A DNA stretch of 64,000 nucleotides from Marinomonas agarivorans (lineage in GTDB: Bacteria; Pseudomonadota; Gammaproteobacteria; Pseudomonadales; Marinomonadaceae). Of the stretch, positions 7,941 to 17,252 are shown in pieces. The stretch spans positions 1-64,000 of the forward strand of contig NHNK02000001.1 of NCBI GenBank assembly GCA_002173415.2, given 5' to 3'. Numbering within the stretch: position 1 is the stretch's first letter; each line of letters starts with the position of its first letter. The notes beneath the pieces are model-generated. The model did not search any database. It saw only the letters and a program-made list of their open reading frames with translations, and had not been told where the DNA came from. Position numbers and translations under genes: made by a program.

Positions 7941-8828
7941 TTATTCGATGGATTTTTGCTGCGTTTTTTCCTGTTGTTTGAAGGGCATAATCAGTAGCTG
8001 AGTGAGCGTTATAGGTTGCTGTTTTTGTTCTTCTTTGCGTAGTGCCTGTGTTGGTTTGGGCATTCCTACGGTTAATGGGTGATCGGTTGGGCTTGCTGTG
8101 TAACTGGCAAATAGACGATCCCAGCCGCTGAGAAAAAAACCGTAGTTGGAGTTGGCTTCATGCAATCGAACCGAATGGTGGATGCGGTGCATATCTGGCG
8201 TAACGATAACAAGGCGAATCCAACGTTCCAGTGGTTTGAATAATCTGCCATTGGTGTGATTAAGCATGGCCATGCTGTTTAGTAGGATGTCGAATAGTAG
8301 GACGGCTTCTACGGGTATGGCAAAAATGGCGATAATGGCACTCTTGTAAAGTAGTGACAGTATGATTTCCAGCGGATGAAAACGAATCGCGGATGACACG
8401 TCGATTTTTGGATCACTGTGGTGCACTTTGTGAAGGCGCCATAGTAGTGGAATGCTGTGGCTCAATCTGTGTTGAAAGTAAATGGCCATATCGAGTAGTA
8501 AAATGGCGATTAAGATGGCAAGTAGTGGCTGTTGGTCAAACCATTGTTGGTACAGAAAAGGCTGATTGGTGACATGCAAGGCAACCAGTGTCAGCAACGT
8601 AGGTTGTATTAAGCGTACCAGCAAGGCGTCAATGCCAAATAAAGCAAAGTTGTGGAACCAGCGAATTTTCCAGCCCATATTTTGGCCCATGTTCGCAGGC
8701 GTGGTTTTCTCTTTCAGTGCGGTTTTCACCTTCCTCATCGTTTTCACTTGCGGCGCGGTGATTTGCCATGCGAGTAAGCTGGCAAAAAAGGCCAAAAAGA
8801 GAATGATGCGTAAGGAATAATCTATCAT
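7941..8828 (-). CDS. Fatty acid hydroxylase / sterol desaturase superfamily membrane protein
   Basis: 295 residues with several hydrophobic segments. The histidine clusters expected to bind a di-iron centre are visible: HRLSHSIPLLWRLHKVHHSD (about residues 124-143), a later NHTNG, and MHRIHHSVRLHEANSNYG (about 215-235). These are the HxxxH/HxxHH motifs of the superfamily. Bacterial members hydroxylate or desaturate lipids, hopanoids or carotenoids in the inner membrane; the substrate cannot be told. The gene appears to stand alone, with a 250-base gap to the neighbouring oxidoreductase. Confidence 0.88.
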   Translation of the reverse strand: MIDYSLRIILFLAFFASLLAWQITAPQVKTMRKVKTALKEKTTPANMGQNMGWKIRWFHNFALFGIDALLVRLIQPTLLTLVALHVTNQPFLYQQWFDQQPLLAILIAILLLDMAIYFQHRLSHSIPLLWRLHKVHHSDPKIDVSSAIRFHPLEIILSLLYKSAIIAIFAIPVEAVLLFDILLNSMAMLNHTNGRLFKPLERWIRLVIVTPDMHRIHHSVRLHEANSNYGFFLSGWDRLFASYTASPTDHPLTVGMPKPTQALRKEEQKQQPITLTQLLIMPFKQQEKTQQKSIE

Positions 8829-8846
8829 AGGCTCGATGTATTTTGA

Positions 8847-8914
8847 TTGGTAGTAGGTATTAATCGACAGTACTTATCAATTGGTAGTGCTTATTAAATT
8901 GACAGTAATAGGTA
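8847..8914. repeat. Imperfect tandem duplication, about 34 bp
   Basis: Two adjacent copies begin TTGGTAGT (8847 and 8881) and share the later words TATTAA and GACAGTA. They lie upstream of the membrane hydroxylase gene, within its probable promoter region. Otherwise nothing was recognised in 8829-9068. Confidence 0.5.
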
Positions 8915-9068
8915 ACCGTACCATATATCGTGTTGGGTAGGGTTGGTTTTCTGCTTTACTTATATTGATGATTAAGGTCTGTGTTAGGCGCGTGATATTC
9001 TCAGAGCTCTTTTGCTCTGTGAATTTCGTTGCTTTGTGAATAAAGCGGAAAGTCGCTTGCATAATAGG

Positions 9069-9458
9069 TTACTGCAAGCGGTTTTGTTTGTGTTTTCGAT
9101 AAATAAAGTTACCTTTTGCGCGACTGAGCAGTTCAGCGATGACGTTGATGTTCATATCCCCAAGGCAATCGAAAAATAGGCCATCGGTACCAATGTGAGC
9201 TGGGCGTAAACGATCAGTGAAACGATATAGTAAGTTGGTTTCAGGCATGTAGATGCTTAAATGCCCTGAGCGTACGGTAATGCCATATAGAGGTTTTTGC
9301 TCTAATTCAAATAAAGGCATGCCCAGTTGGATGCTAAAAGTGGCATCGGGTGAAATTTTATGCATCAGTAGTAGCAGTTCCGTAAAATCACTGCGCAGGT
9401 GATGTGGTAGCGAGCGGGCATATTCTCGGGTTAAGGTACTAAGGCATTGCATTTGCAT
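9069..9458 (-). CDS. Small DUF1801-like protein
   Basis: 129 residues from the ATG at 9458, chosen because AAGGAG stands seven bases before it; a longer frame to 9569 lacks such a site. The core reads FTELLLLMHKISPDATFSIQ, GMPLFELEQKPLYGITVRSGHLSIYM and later HIGTDGLFFDCL. This resembles the DUF1801 (YdhG-like) fold, where a PxxxxxIxYGMPxF-type segment precedes a strand-rich half. The match is by eye and moderate. The function of the family is poorly defined. It is an isolated minus-strand gene. Confidence 0.55.
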   Translation of the reverse strand: MQMQCLSTLTREYARSLPHHLRSDFTELLLLMHKISPDATFSIQLGMPLFELEQKPLYGITVRSGHLSIYMPETNLLYRFTDRLRPAHIGTDGLFFDCLGDMNINVIAELLSRAKGNFIYRKHKQNRLQ

Positions 9459-9707
9459 ATCTGACTCCTTTTGATGTGCGATCTTTGCTGCCCTTTGATA
9501 AAGCCGGCTGGGTGAGCGAGGCTTATTAGGATAGCGTGAGTTTGTTGATTCTTTCGTGATCGCCATCAATTAAAGGAGTCAGCTTCTGCCTTAGTTTCTG
9601 CCTTATTGTGTCTTCAATTACTGTGTTCTATCTATTCTCTTTCGTTTTCATTTTTTTGTGTCTTGCTTCTGTTTTATGAGTAACCTTATGTCAGTTAAGA
9701 AGCAAGG

Positions 9708-10847
9708 TTATAAGGCAGGCAGTAGTCTCACTAAAGCCTGTTCAAGTAATTGATGGGAACAACCAAAGTTTAGTCGAATAAATTGACTGTTTCCAAATTG
9801 CTTTCCAGGTGAAATTGCGACTTTCTGGGCTAAGAAGTAGGCTTCAGTGTCCTCAAGATTAAGGTGTGATACATCGATCCATGCTAAATAGGTTGCTTCT
9901 AATTTGGCCATTTTACATTGGGTGTCAGCAAGGCGTGTGTGAATTAACTCTCTGTTCTTTCTCAAGTATTTGATGAGTGCGTCATGCCATGTTTGACACT
10001 GGCTATAGGCCGCTTGAGTGGCTGCCATAGCCAGCAAATTCGGGGCAGGCAATAGCCCTGATTTGGCTTTGTTAAATTTTGTTCTTAATGTGTTGCCTTT
10101 GATAATGGCATAGGCTAGCCCCAATCCTGCAATGTTGTAGGTTTTGCTTGGTGCCATTAGGGTGATTGTGCGTGCTGCGGCATCGTCATTAAGGCTAGCA
10201 AAAGGGATATGTTGTAAGCCTTCATCTAATAGTAGGTCGCAATGTATTTCATCGGATACTACGAAAAGGTTGTATTTTTCTGCCAGTGTGTGCATGGCGA
10301 GCAGTTCTTGTCTGGTAAAAACGGTACCGCCTGGGTTATGAGGGTTACACAATAGAATGAGCTTACTGTTTGCTTGTGCGCAGGCTTGTTCGAATGCGTC
10401 CATATCAGGCACCCAACGATTATCAATTAGCACCATTGGTACCGTATGTAATTGGCGACCTGAGTCAACAACGGGTTTATTTATGTTCTGATAAACTGGC
10501 CCTGGTACCACCACTCCATCACCATTCTCGGTGAGTGTACGTACACATAAATGCAACGCGCAAACAAGGCCGGGTAGATAACTAATTTCATTGCCACTAA
10601 TGGACCACTGATAGCGGGTAAGGGCGTTTTGTATGATAGCTTGTTGTAATGCTTGGCTGGCATCTGTGTAGCCAAAAACACCGTGATTGACTCGATGGTG
10701 TAGGGCATCCATGATGGGCGTGGGGGATTTAAAGTCCATATCGGCTACCCACATCGGAAGGATGTCGTCATGGTATTTGTCCCATTTGGTGCTGTTAGTG
10801 CTTTGCCTTGGTACGGATTCAATGATGTCGTTATCCAACTTACCCAT
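9708..10847 (-). CDS. patB: PatB/MalY-type PLP-dependent C-S lyase (aminotransferase class I/II)
   Basis: 379 residues. The N-terminus reads RQSTNSTKWDKY then LPMWVADMDFKSP, the MalY/PatB signature. GVFGYTD and LILLCNPHNPGGTVF follow (Asn contacting PLP), then VVSDEIHCDLL (Asp to the pyridine nitrogen) and APSKTYNIAGLG with the PLP-binding lysine, ending in FIRLNFGCS with the carboxylate-binding arginine. These enzymes cleave cystathionine or cysteine conjugates to a thiol or homocysteine, pyruvate and ammonia. Whether its physiological role is beta-lyase or aminotransferase cannot be told. Confidence 0.85.
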   Translation of the reverse strand: MGKLDNDIIESVPRQSTNSTKWDKYHDDILPMWVADMDFKSPTPIMDALHHRVNHGVFGYTDASQALQQAIIQNALTRYQWSISGNEISYLPGLVCALHLCVRTLTENGDGVVVPGPVYQNINKPVVDSGRQLHTVPMVLIDNRWVPDMDAFEQACAQANSKLILLCNPHNPGGTVFTRQELLAMHTLAEKYNLFVVSDEIHCDLLLDEGLQHIPFASLNDDAAARTITLMAPSKTYNIAGLGLAYAIIKGNTLRTKFNKAKSGLLPAPNLLAMAATQAAYSQCQTWHDALIKYLRKNRELIHTRLADTQCKMAKLEATYLAWIDVSHLNLEDTEAYFLAQKVAISPGKQFGNSQFIRLNFGCSHQLLEQALVRLLPAL

Positions 10848-11605
10848 AGTGTTCTTCCTTATCGTTGATGTTTCTAATAACGGATTATAATTTGATGAAT
10901 GATCACCCCAAAAAGTGAGAATGGATTTTGCCTAGATTTATGAATTTTATGCTTATTCATTTTAAGTTTGTCCATTTAATGCCTTTTTTCGGCTTTTTTC
11001 CAGTATGTGGAATGCGCTCGCTGGCCATAGGATGTTTCTATTGATTGCCAAGTAAGTGTTATCAATTAGGCGTATTCACTGCTTAGTTAGGATACCAGTG
11101 TCAAGAAATTGCCACACTCTTATGGAATACTGTAAGCGCAGATAAAAAGCCAAGAAAAACAATAGATTATTTATGTTTTATTATGATGCTATTCCCTTAA
11201 CTCACTTGACCCTTTTGTTCTTTCCATCCTAGTATGTTGGAGTTGGTGTGTGAGGGTAGTCGGTTAACCACATTGCTGAAAAGAGCGACTATCCTAATAT
11301 CAATAAATCAAAAAATAATAAGAATAACGCTGTTTTTGTAATACTGGCAGAGGGAAAGTGGTTTGGATAAAACCTGCCTTTTTAACCTTTACGGGATGAT
11401 GAAGCAGCATTGGTCAAAGAGAGTGTAAACGAAGATGAATCTATTAAGTTGGTTTTGATTACGCTGCTCTTTAAGCACAGTTTTAAAAGAGTCATCCCAA
11501 GTAAGTTGAAATGCAGCTGAGCTATTTGTTGTATTTCTCTTAGCAGAAACTTTTCGTAAATACTGTAAATTTCCCCTACTTAGGGAACAATGAGAGGAAC
11601 AAAAT
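10848..11605. other. Intergenic region upstream of choX, about 760 bases
   Basis: No convincing gene was seen on either strand. A possible sigma-70 promoter for choX is TTGACC (11206-11211) with TAGTAT (11230-11235), 18 bases apart, far upstream of the gene. GAGAGGAAC (11591-11599) is its ribosome binding site. The left side holds the promoter of the minus-strand patB gene. The long leader leaves room for choline-responsive control, but no operator was identified. Confidence 0.4.
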
Positions 11606-12541
11606 ATGTTATCTAAAGTGAGTAAGTCTTTATTGGTTGCCTCTGCGGCCTCGATGTCTACTCTAGGTCTAGCGGCTGAATGTTCTACTGTACGTTTTTC
11701 CGACGTTGGTTGGACAGATATCACAGCAACCACGGCTGTTGCCTCAGAAGTATTACAAGGCCTAGGCTATAAGACGAAAACCCAGTTATTGTCTGTTCCT
11801 GTGACATATACCTCATTAGCTAACGGCGATATTGATGTCTTCTTAGGTAACTGGATGCCGACGATGGAAGCGGATATTGCGTCTTACACAGAAGCCGGTA
11901 CGGTTGAAACATTAAGAGCTAATTTGAAAGGGGCGAAATACACACTAGCGGTTAGTAAAAATGCCTACGATGCAGGGGTAAAAACCTTTGCAGATTTAGC
12001 CAAGTTTAAGAAGAAGTTCTCAGGTCGTATCTATGGTATCGAGCCTGGTAATGATGGTAACCGTATTATTCAATCTATGATTTCTTCGAATGCCTTTGGT
12101 TTAGGTGAATTCCAAGTGGTTGAGTCCAGTGAAGCTGGCATGTTATCGCAAGTGTCTCGTAATACACGTCGTGACCGTTGGATTGCCTTTCTTGGCTGGG
12201 CGCCACATCCAATGAATTCAAACTTCGAAATTGAGTACTTATCTGGTGGTGATGAGTATTTTGGCCCTAACTACGGTGGAGCGGATGTCTATACGAACGT
12301 TCGCAAGTCGTATGTAAAAGAATGTCCGAATGTGGGGCAGTTCTTAACCAACCTTGAATTCACATTGGATATGGAAAACGAAATCATGGGCGCTATCTTA
12401 AATGATGGTAAGAAGCCAAGCACTGCGGCAAAAGAGTGGTTAGCGGCTAACCCTGATACGATTACACCTTGGTTAGAAGGTGTTTCCACAAAATCGGGCG
12501 GTGACGCAACTGCTGCGGTTAAGGCGCATTTAGGGCTCTAA
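11606..12541 (+). CDS. choX: Choline ABC transporter substrate-binding protein
   Basis: 311 residues with an export signal (about 1-24: basic start, hydrophobic core, cleavage near LAA-E). The mature part has VGWTDITATTAVASEVL, GDIDVFLGNWMPTM and FLGWAPHPMN, giving the tryptophans (in VGW, GNW and LGW) that form the aromatic cage for quaternary ammonium groups in ChoX/ProX/OpuAC proteins. The set resembles ChoX of the rhizobial choline importer more than betaine-binding ProX. It acts in the periplasm and delivers choline or a similar osmolyte to the permease and ATPase genes that follow. Confidence 0.85.
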   Translation: MLSKVSKSLLVASAASMSTLGLAAECSTVRFSDVGWTDITATTAVASEVLQGLGYKTKTQLLSVPVTYTSLANGDIDVFLGNWMPTMEADIASYTEAGTVETLRANLKGAKYTLAVSKNAYDAGVKTFADLAKFKKKFSGRIYGIEPGNDGNRIIQSMISSNAFGLGEFQVVESSEAGMLSQVSRNTRRDRWIAFLGWAPHPMNSNFEIEYLSGGDEYFGPNYGGADVYTNVRKSYVKECPNVGQFLTNLEFTLDMENEIMGAILNDGKKPSTAAKEWLAANPDTITPWLEGVSTKSGGDATAAVKAHLGL

Positions 12542-12555
12542 GTCAGTTGTTTTCT

Positions 12556-12589
12556 AAAAATAAGGCCAATTTTTATTGGTCTTATTTTT
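12556..12589 (+). terminator. Terminator or attenuator between choX and choW
   Basis: A 15-base arm beginning AAAAATAAGGCC (12556-12570) and its complement (12575-12589, one G-U pair) enclose TTTT, and the second arm ends in T's. Located 15 bases after the choX stop, it probably stops most transcripts and lets some read into choWV, giving more binding protein than membrane parts. Confidence 0.75.
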
Positions 12590-12779
12590 ATCTAGGGTTT
12601 CTTTGATTAATGTCTTTCTGATGAACGTTGCTTTGGTTAAGAATGTCGCCTTGTCTAAGATAGCAAGATAAAGAATTAATCACAGATGTCCTATCAAGTT
12701 GTATTAACACAGTTACCAATGATTTTGCTGAAAGATGTGTGACTGTTTAAAAATAAATAAACAAAAATAAGGGGTAGGC

Positions 12780-13625
12780 ATGAATTGGCTCACTGAACAT
12801 AAAATTCCATTAGGGGACTGGATGGAATTATTTGTTGATTGGTTGATTGAAGTCGCTGGTGGCTTTTTTGATCTTTTATCCGAAGTAATTGAAAACATTA
12901 TTTTGTTTTTAGTGGATACCATCGAAATGGTGCCGCCGTTACTTGTTATCGCTATTATTCTGGTTGGAGTGTGGTTCCTACATCGTAGTATTGGGTTGTT
13001 GGTTTTTATCTGTGCTTCATTATTGTTAATTTTAAATTTAGGTTATTGGCTAGAAACTGTGCAAACCTTAGTGTTGGTGGTATCGGCGACCTTTATTAGT
13101 GTGTTGATTGGCGTGCCACTCGGTATTGCCGCAGCGCATCGGCCTTGGTTGTACACAATGTTAAGGCCCATATTGGATTTGATGCAGACCATTCCAACCT
13201 TTGTGTATTTGATTCCCACTCTGATTTTATTTGGTCTTGGTTATGTGCCAGGGTTAATTTCAACCATTATTTTCGCCATTGCTGCGCCGATCAGATTAAC
13301 CTATCTTGGGGTGAGTAAGGTGCCTAGTGAATTAATAGAGGCAGGTCTGGCATTTGGTTGCACAAAAAGTAAATTGCTTTACAAGGTGGAACTGCCAGCT
13401 GCCATGCCAAATATTATGGCGGGTGTGACTCAGTGTATTATGTTGTCTCTCTCTATGGTAGTCATTGCTGCTTTAGTTGGAGCGGATGGACTTGGCAAAC
13501 CTGTGATCAGAGCGTTGAATACCGTCAATATCTCTCAAGGGTTTGAAGCGGGAATAGCGATCGTCTTGGTAGCGATTATGTTAGATCGTATTTGCAAATC
13601 TCGTTCCAGCAGTAAGGAGGGGTAA
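12780..13625 (+). CDS. choW: Choline/betaine-type ABC transporter permease
   Basis: 281 residues, strongly hydrophobic, with about six membrane segments. GVPLGIAAAHRPWLYTMLRPILDLMQTIPTF followed by AAPIRLTYLGVSKVPSELIEAGLAFGCTKSKLLYKVELPAAMPNIMAGV is the ProW-type binding-protein-dependent permease domain, including the EAA-type loop that contacts the ATPase. It is 238 bases after choX and two bases from choV. It forms the inner-membrane channel of the importer. Confidence 0.88.
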   Translation: MNWLTEHKIPLGDWMELFVDWLIEVAGGFFDLLSEVIENIILFLVDTIEMVPPLLVIAIILVGVWFLHRSIGLLVFICASLLLILNLGYWLETVQTLVLVVSATFISVLIGVPLGIAAAHRPWLYTMLRPILDLMQTIPTFVYLIPTLILFGLGYVPGLISTIIFAIAAPIRLTYLGVSKVPSELIEAGLAFGCTKSKLLYKVELPAAMPNIMAGVTQCIMLSLSMVVIAALVGADGLGKPVIRALNTVNISQGFEAGIAIVLVAIMLDRICKSRSSSKEG

Positions 13626-13627
13626 GC

Positions 13628-14830
13628 GTGTCTGTTGTTAGTATTAAAAACCTTGATGTTGTATTTGGTGATAACCAAGCTGAAACCCTTGAACTGATGG
13701 ATGAGGGTAAGAACCGAGAGCAAATTTTAGGCGCTACAGGTGATGTTGTTGGTGTGCAGAATGCCAATCTGGACATCAATGAAGGCGAAATTTGTGTGTT
13801 GATGGGCTTGTCTGGTTCAGGTAAGTCAACTTTATTACGAGTTGTAAATGGTTTAAATACGGCTGCCAGAGGCCAGTGCTTGGTTCGTAATGGCGATGAA
13901 ATGGTCGATATGACCAGTTGCAGTGAAGCAACCTTGCGCCACATGAGGACTCATCGTGTGTCTATGGTATTTCAGAGTTTTGCTTTGATGCCTTGGTTAA
14001 GTGTGCTGGATAATGTGGCATTTGGTCTAGAAATGCAGGGTATGAGTAAAGCAGATCGTCAGACGAAAGCCATGCAACAGTTAGAAATGGTTGGTTTGGA
14101 ACAGTGGGCGCACAAGAAACCGGATGAATTGTCAGGTGGTATGCGTCAACGAGTCGGCCTTGCTAGAGCCTTTGCAATGGATACGGATGTGCTGTTGATG
14201 GATGAACCTTTTTCGGCCTTGGATCCTTTGATTCGTTCCCAGTTGCAAGATGAGTTAATAGAACTGCAGAAAAAGCTGAATAAGACGATTATTTTCGTCA
14301 GCCATGATTTGGATGAAGCGCTCAAAATTGGCAGCAAAATTGCGATAATGGAGTCTGCTAATATTGTGCAGCAAGACATTCCAGAAAAAATTGTCTTAAA
14401 TCCAGCAACCAAATATGTCGAACGTTTTGTCGCCCACACAAATCCTCTTAATGTGCTTAAAGGGGATTCGTTAATGACACCTATTAGTGCCCTTTCTCAA
14501 GTTAGTGCAGAGCCTCAAGACAAGTCATCCGCTTATTCCTTGACGAATCTAACGATACAGGTGGATGAAAAGGGGCAGCTACAGAGTGCAACAGACAACA
14601 ATGGTACAGTGACTATTACTGAGTATATCACTGGTTTTGACGTAAACAGTCTAACTACGTCTGATGTGGTGGTTGCGCCTGCGGATATTGCGATGCGAGA
14701 CGCGGTGGAAATACGTTATCAGACCAAACGTCCTGTTTTATTACAACGAGCTGGTCGTTTTGTAGGCATACTTGATGATCATGACTTTTACCATGCCTTG
14801 CTAGGAAAACACTTTTCGTCTACTACATAG
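13628..14830 (+). CDS. choV: Choline/betaine-type ABC transporter ATP-binding protein
   Basis: 400 residues starting with GTG. An N-terminal extension of about 40 residues, as in ProV/ChoV, precedes the Walker A loop MGLSGSGKSTLLR. MVFQSFALMPWLSVLDNVAFGLE is the Q-loop region, ELSGGMRQRVGLARA the ABC signature and VLLMDEPFSALDPLIR Walker B, with FVSHDLDEAL as the H-loop. The C-terminal 130 residues look like a reduced regulatory region (LLQRAGRFVGILDDHDFYHAL resembling a CBS half). It powers choline or betaine uptake with choW and choX. Confidence 0.88.
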   Translation: MSVVSIKNLDVVFGDNQAETLELMDEGKNREQILGATGDVVGVQNANLDINEGEICVLMGLSGSGKSTLLRVVNGLNTAARGQCLVRNGDEMVDMTSCSEATLRHMRTHRVSMVFQSFALMPWLSVLDNVAFGLEMQGMSKADRQTKAMQQLEMVGLEQWAHKKPDELSGGMRQRVGLARAFAMDTDVLLMDEPFSALDPLIRSQLQDELIELQKKLNKTIIFVSHDLDEALKIGSKIAIMESANIVQQDIPEKIVLNPATKYVERFVAHTNPLNVLKGDSLMTPISALSQVSAEPQDKSSAYSLTNLTIQVDEKGQLQSATDNNGTVTITEYITGFDVNSLTTSDVVVAPADIAMRDAVEIRYQTKRPVLLQRAGRFVGILDDHDFYHALLGKHFSSTT

Positions 14831-14846
14831 AATGCCTTTTTACATC

Positions 14847-14880
14847 AAGCCGATTTTAGACCTATAAAATCGGCTTTTTT
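14847..14880 (+). terminator. Rho-independent terminator after choV
   Basis: AAGCCGATTTTA (14847-14858) pairs with TAAAATCGGCTT (14865-14876) and is followed by TTTT. It closes the cho operon. Confidence 0.85.
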
Positions 14881-14950
14881 GTACTCGATTTTTTGTTGTT
14901 ATTTTGACGGCGGACTGGCTCAAGGTTTTTACTTGCTTAAGGCGCTTGTT

Positions 14951-15001
14951 GCTCAAGGCTGTTGTTTGCTCAAGGCTGTTGTTTGCTCAAGGCTGTTGTT
15001 G
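14951..15001. repeat. 17-bp tandem repeat, three copies
   Basis: GCTCAAGGCTGTTGTTT occurs at 14951 and 14968 and, in its last copy slightly altered, at 14985. A degenerate copy (GCTCAAGGTTTTTACTT) lies just before, near 14919. It lies between choV and the MFS gene, in non-coding sequence. Confidence 0.8.
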
Positions 15002-15136
15002 GCCTTACGTGTTTTCTATTCTCTTTTATAGAGTAGAAAAAAAAGCTTGTTTTCTATAACAGGCAGGTTATATTCGCTTTTTTGATAAGTACCTTATCAG
15101 CTTGGGTTTATGTCTTAACATTTGAGGCGGCATTAT

Positions 15137-16420
15137 ATGGTCAAGCAAACCATTCTCCCTATCTGGACACTTCTTTTTGGCATGCTCATCCTTTCCATGG
15201 CCAGTGGATTACAAGGCTCATTATTAGGTATTCGAGCCTCGATTGAATCCTTTGATACGACGGTAACGGGGTTGATCATGTCCGGTTATTATCTAGGGTT
15301 TGTGTTAGGGTCGTTCGTTGTGCCGTTGTGGGTGAAAAATGTTGGCCATATTCGAGTATTTGCCGCCGTGGCTTCTTTGGCATCCATTACTATTCTTTTG
15401 CAATCGGTTGTGATCGAACCAATTTTCTGGACTGTTATGAGAGCTGGAACGGGTTTTTGTTACGCCGGCCTCTTTATTGTGGCAGAAAGTTGGTTGAATG
15501 ATATTTCTTCCAATGCCACCCGCGGCCGTTTGCTTTCTGTTTATATGATCATTATTTTCGGTGGCTACACATTAGGGCAAATGCTGTTAAATATTTCATC
15601 AGCAGAAGGCTATATTCTATTTATTCTGTCCTCTGTACTAATCTCTTTGGCGTTGGTGCCTTTATTGCTGGTCCGTACCTCGTCTCCTTCAATTAATGTT
15701 CCAGAAAAGTTAGACCTTATTAAGTTGATTCGGGTCACGCCTCTTGGTGTAACTGGTGTGGCACTTTCTGGAGTAATTACAGGTGCCATTATTGGTTTGT
15801 CGGCGGTATATGGTCAGTCCGTTGGTATGTCGTCTGGGGAATTATCACTTTTTCTTGGTATCAGTTTTATTGGTGGATTGGCACTACAATGGCCAATTGG
15901 TAAATTGTCTGATGTGCAAGATCGTCGTATCACGATTTTGTTAGTAGCGGTTTTGGGAATTGCGACGTCAGTTATGGTGCCCATAGGCGTTGCGCAAGCA
16001 AATCCTATGGTGATGTTGATTGGCATGTTTATGGTGGGGGCGTTTTCCTTCCCCATGTATTCGTTAGCAGCGTCTCATATCAGTGACCAGATTCCCTCAG
16101 AGCAAATACTGTCTGCTAGTAGTGGTATGATTTTATTTAATGGTCTAGGTGGGATTGTAGGGCCAATACTTGCGGCGAGCCTGATGGATAGCATCCATGT
16201 AAATGCATTGTATTGGTTTATTGGCGCAACGAATCTCATTATTGTGTTAATTGCTCTGTTACGCATTTACTTGCAACCACCTATGAATATCGAAGACCAA
16301 TCCGATCAATTGCCTGTTGCTATGACAGTCAGTCCGGTTGCTGCGGCTGAAATGCTTGTGGATGCTGATGAGACTCAATCAGCACCAGAAGAAATCACAG
16401 AGGTAGAAATTAAACTGTAA
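15137..16420 (+). CDS. MFS transporter
   Basis: 427 residues from the ATG at 15137, which has GAGGCGG (15124-15130) ahead of it. About twelve hydrophobic segments are visible. Early motifs SMASGLQGSLLGIRA and VTGLIMSGYYLGFVLGSFVVP, and RAGTGFCYAGLFIVAESWLND, resemble the YcaD/YfkF-type subgroup of the major facilitator superfamily. The last 40 residues are acidic and probably cytoplasmic. The substrate is unknown. The gene is alone, with terminators or long gaps on both sides. Confidence 0.82.
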   Translation: MVKQTILPIWTLLFGMLILSMASGLQGSLLGIRASIESFDTTVTGLIMSGYYLGFVLGSFVVPLWVKNVGHIRVFAAVASLASITILLQSVVIEPIFWTVMRAGTGFCYAGLFIVAESWLNDISSNATRGRLLSVYMIIIFGGYTLGQMLLNISSAEGYILFILSSVLISLALVPLLLVRTSSPSINVPEKLDLIKLIRVTPLGVTGVALSGVITGAIIGLSAVYGQSVGMSSGELSLFLGISFIGGLALQWPIGKLSDVQDRRITILLVAVLGIATSVMVPIGVAQANPMVMLIGMFMVGAFSFPMYSLAASHISDQIPSEQILSASSGMILFNGLGGIVGPILAASLMDSIHVNALYWFIGATNLIIVLIALLRIYLQPPMNIEDQSDQLPVAMTVSPVAAAEMLVDADETQSAPEEITEVEIKL

Positions 16421-16521
16421 ACTGCATTGTTGACTGTATCGAATAGATTCGCTTGACTTGATTGAATGGAAGTGGCCGGCTTTACTGACGTACTGAGGTC
16501 AGTTTGTTTTTTGTGCAATTT

Positions 16522-17130
16522 TTAATGTAATGGCATCAACATAATGTTGATGGCAATGATGGTAATGAGACAGCCATTAATACGATTAAACCAGCGCCAA
16601 AATTTAGCCTCTTTAAAGTAAGGTGCCAAGATACGCCCAAGTAAAACAAGGCCCAGAAACCAAAGTATAGAAGCTGCTACACCTCCAATGACAAAATCAT
16701 ATAAATTGCTTTGCCATTGATTTGCTAATGCGCCCATAAGAATCATAGTGTCTAGATAGAAATGAGGGTTAAGCCAAGTCACGGCGATCCCCGTTATTAT
16801 GGTCGCAACAAAAGGGGCTTGATGGTTTGCTGATAGCAGCAATGCTTCGTCGGAAAAAGAGGCTTTGAAACGAGAAAAAGCAAAATATAATAAAAAGGCC
16901 ACACCGGCATATCGAGAAACATCTAAAACAATTGGATGTTGATGAATCAAAGCAGCCATACCTGACGCGCCCATAGTAATGGCAAGGGTATCGCTAAGAA
17001 TAAACAGTACTGCAATCAACAGTGCAAAATGGCGCTTTAAAGCCTGCTCCAACAAAAAGGTATTTTGCGCCCCCACAGCGATAATTAATCCTCCTCCTGT
17101 AATAAAACCACTTAAAAAAGCACTACTCAT
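16522..17130 (-). CDS. argO: LysE/ArgO-type amino acid exporter
   Basis: 202 residues with about six hydrophobic segments. SAFLSGFITGGGLIIAVGAQNTFLLEQALKR is the LysE/ArgO N-terminus, and GIAVTWLNPHFYLDTMILMGALA contains the NPHxYLD motif of the arginine/lysine exporters. It is divergent from an ArgP-like LysR regulator gene (17253), the classical argO-argP arrangement, so it probably exports arginine or lysine under control of that regulator. Confidence 0.9.
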   Translation of the reverse strand: MSSAFLSGFITGGGLIIAVGAQNTFLLEQALKRHFALLIAVLFILSDTLAITMGASGMAALIHQHPIVLDVSRYAGVAFLLYFAFSRFKASFSDEALLLSANHQAPFVATIITGIAVTWLNPHFYLDTMILMGALANQWQSNLYDFVIGGVAASILWFLGLVLLGRILAPYFKEAKFWRWFNRINGCLITIIAINIMLMPLH

Positions 17131-17252
17131 TTTTTCTCCTATTATTTACAACATTAAAACAAGTTTTTATCCCCTCAGATTAACAACACACTTATAATAA
17201 GTTAAATTAATTATTCTAATTTCTGATAAGTTAAATTAATGGTAAAAGTCAT

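Noticed and set aside
9459-9569. N-terminal extension of the DUF1801-like protein
   Set aside because: The ATG at 9458 has AAGGAG at ideal spacing; the longer start has none.
14951-15001. 17-bp tandem repeat as a small CRISPR or iteron array
   Set aside because: Only three adjoining copies without spacers and no replication gene nearby.
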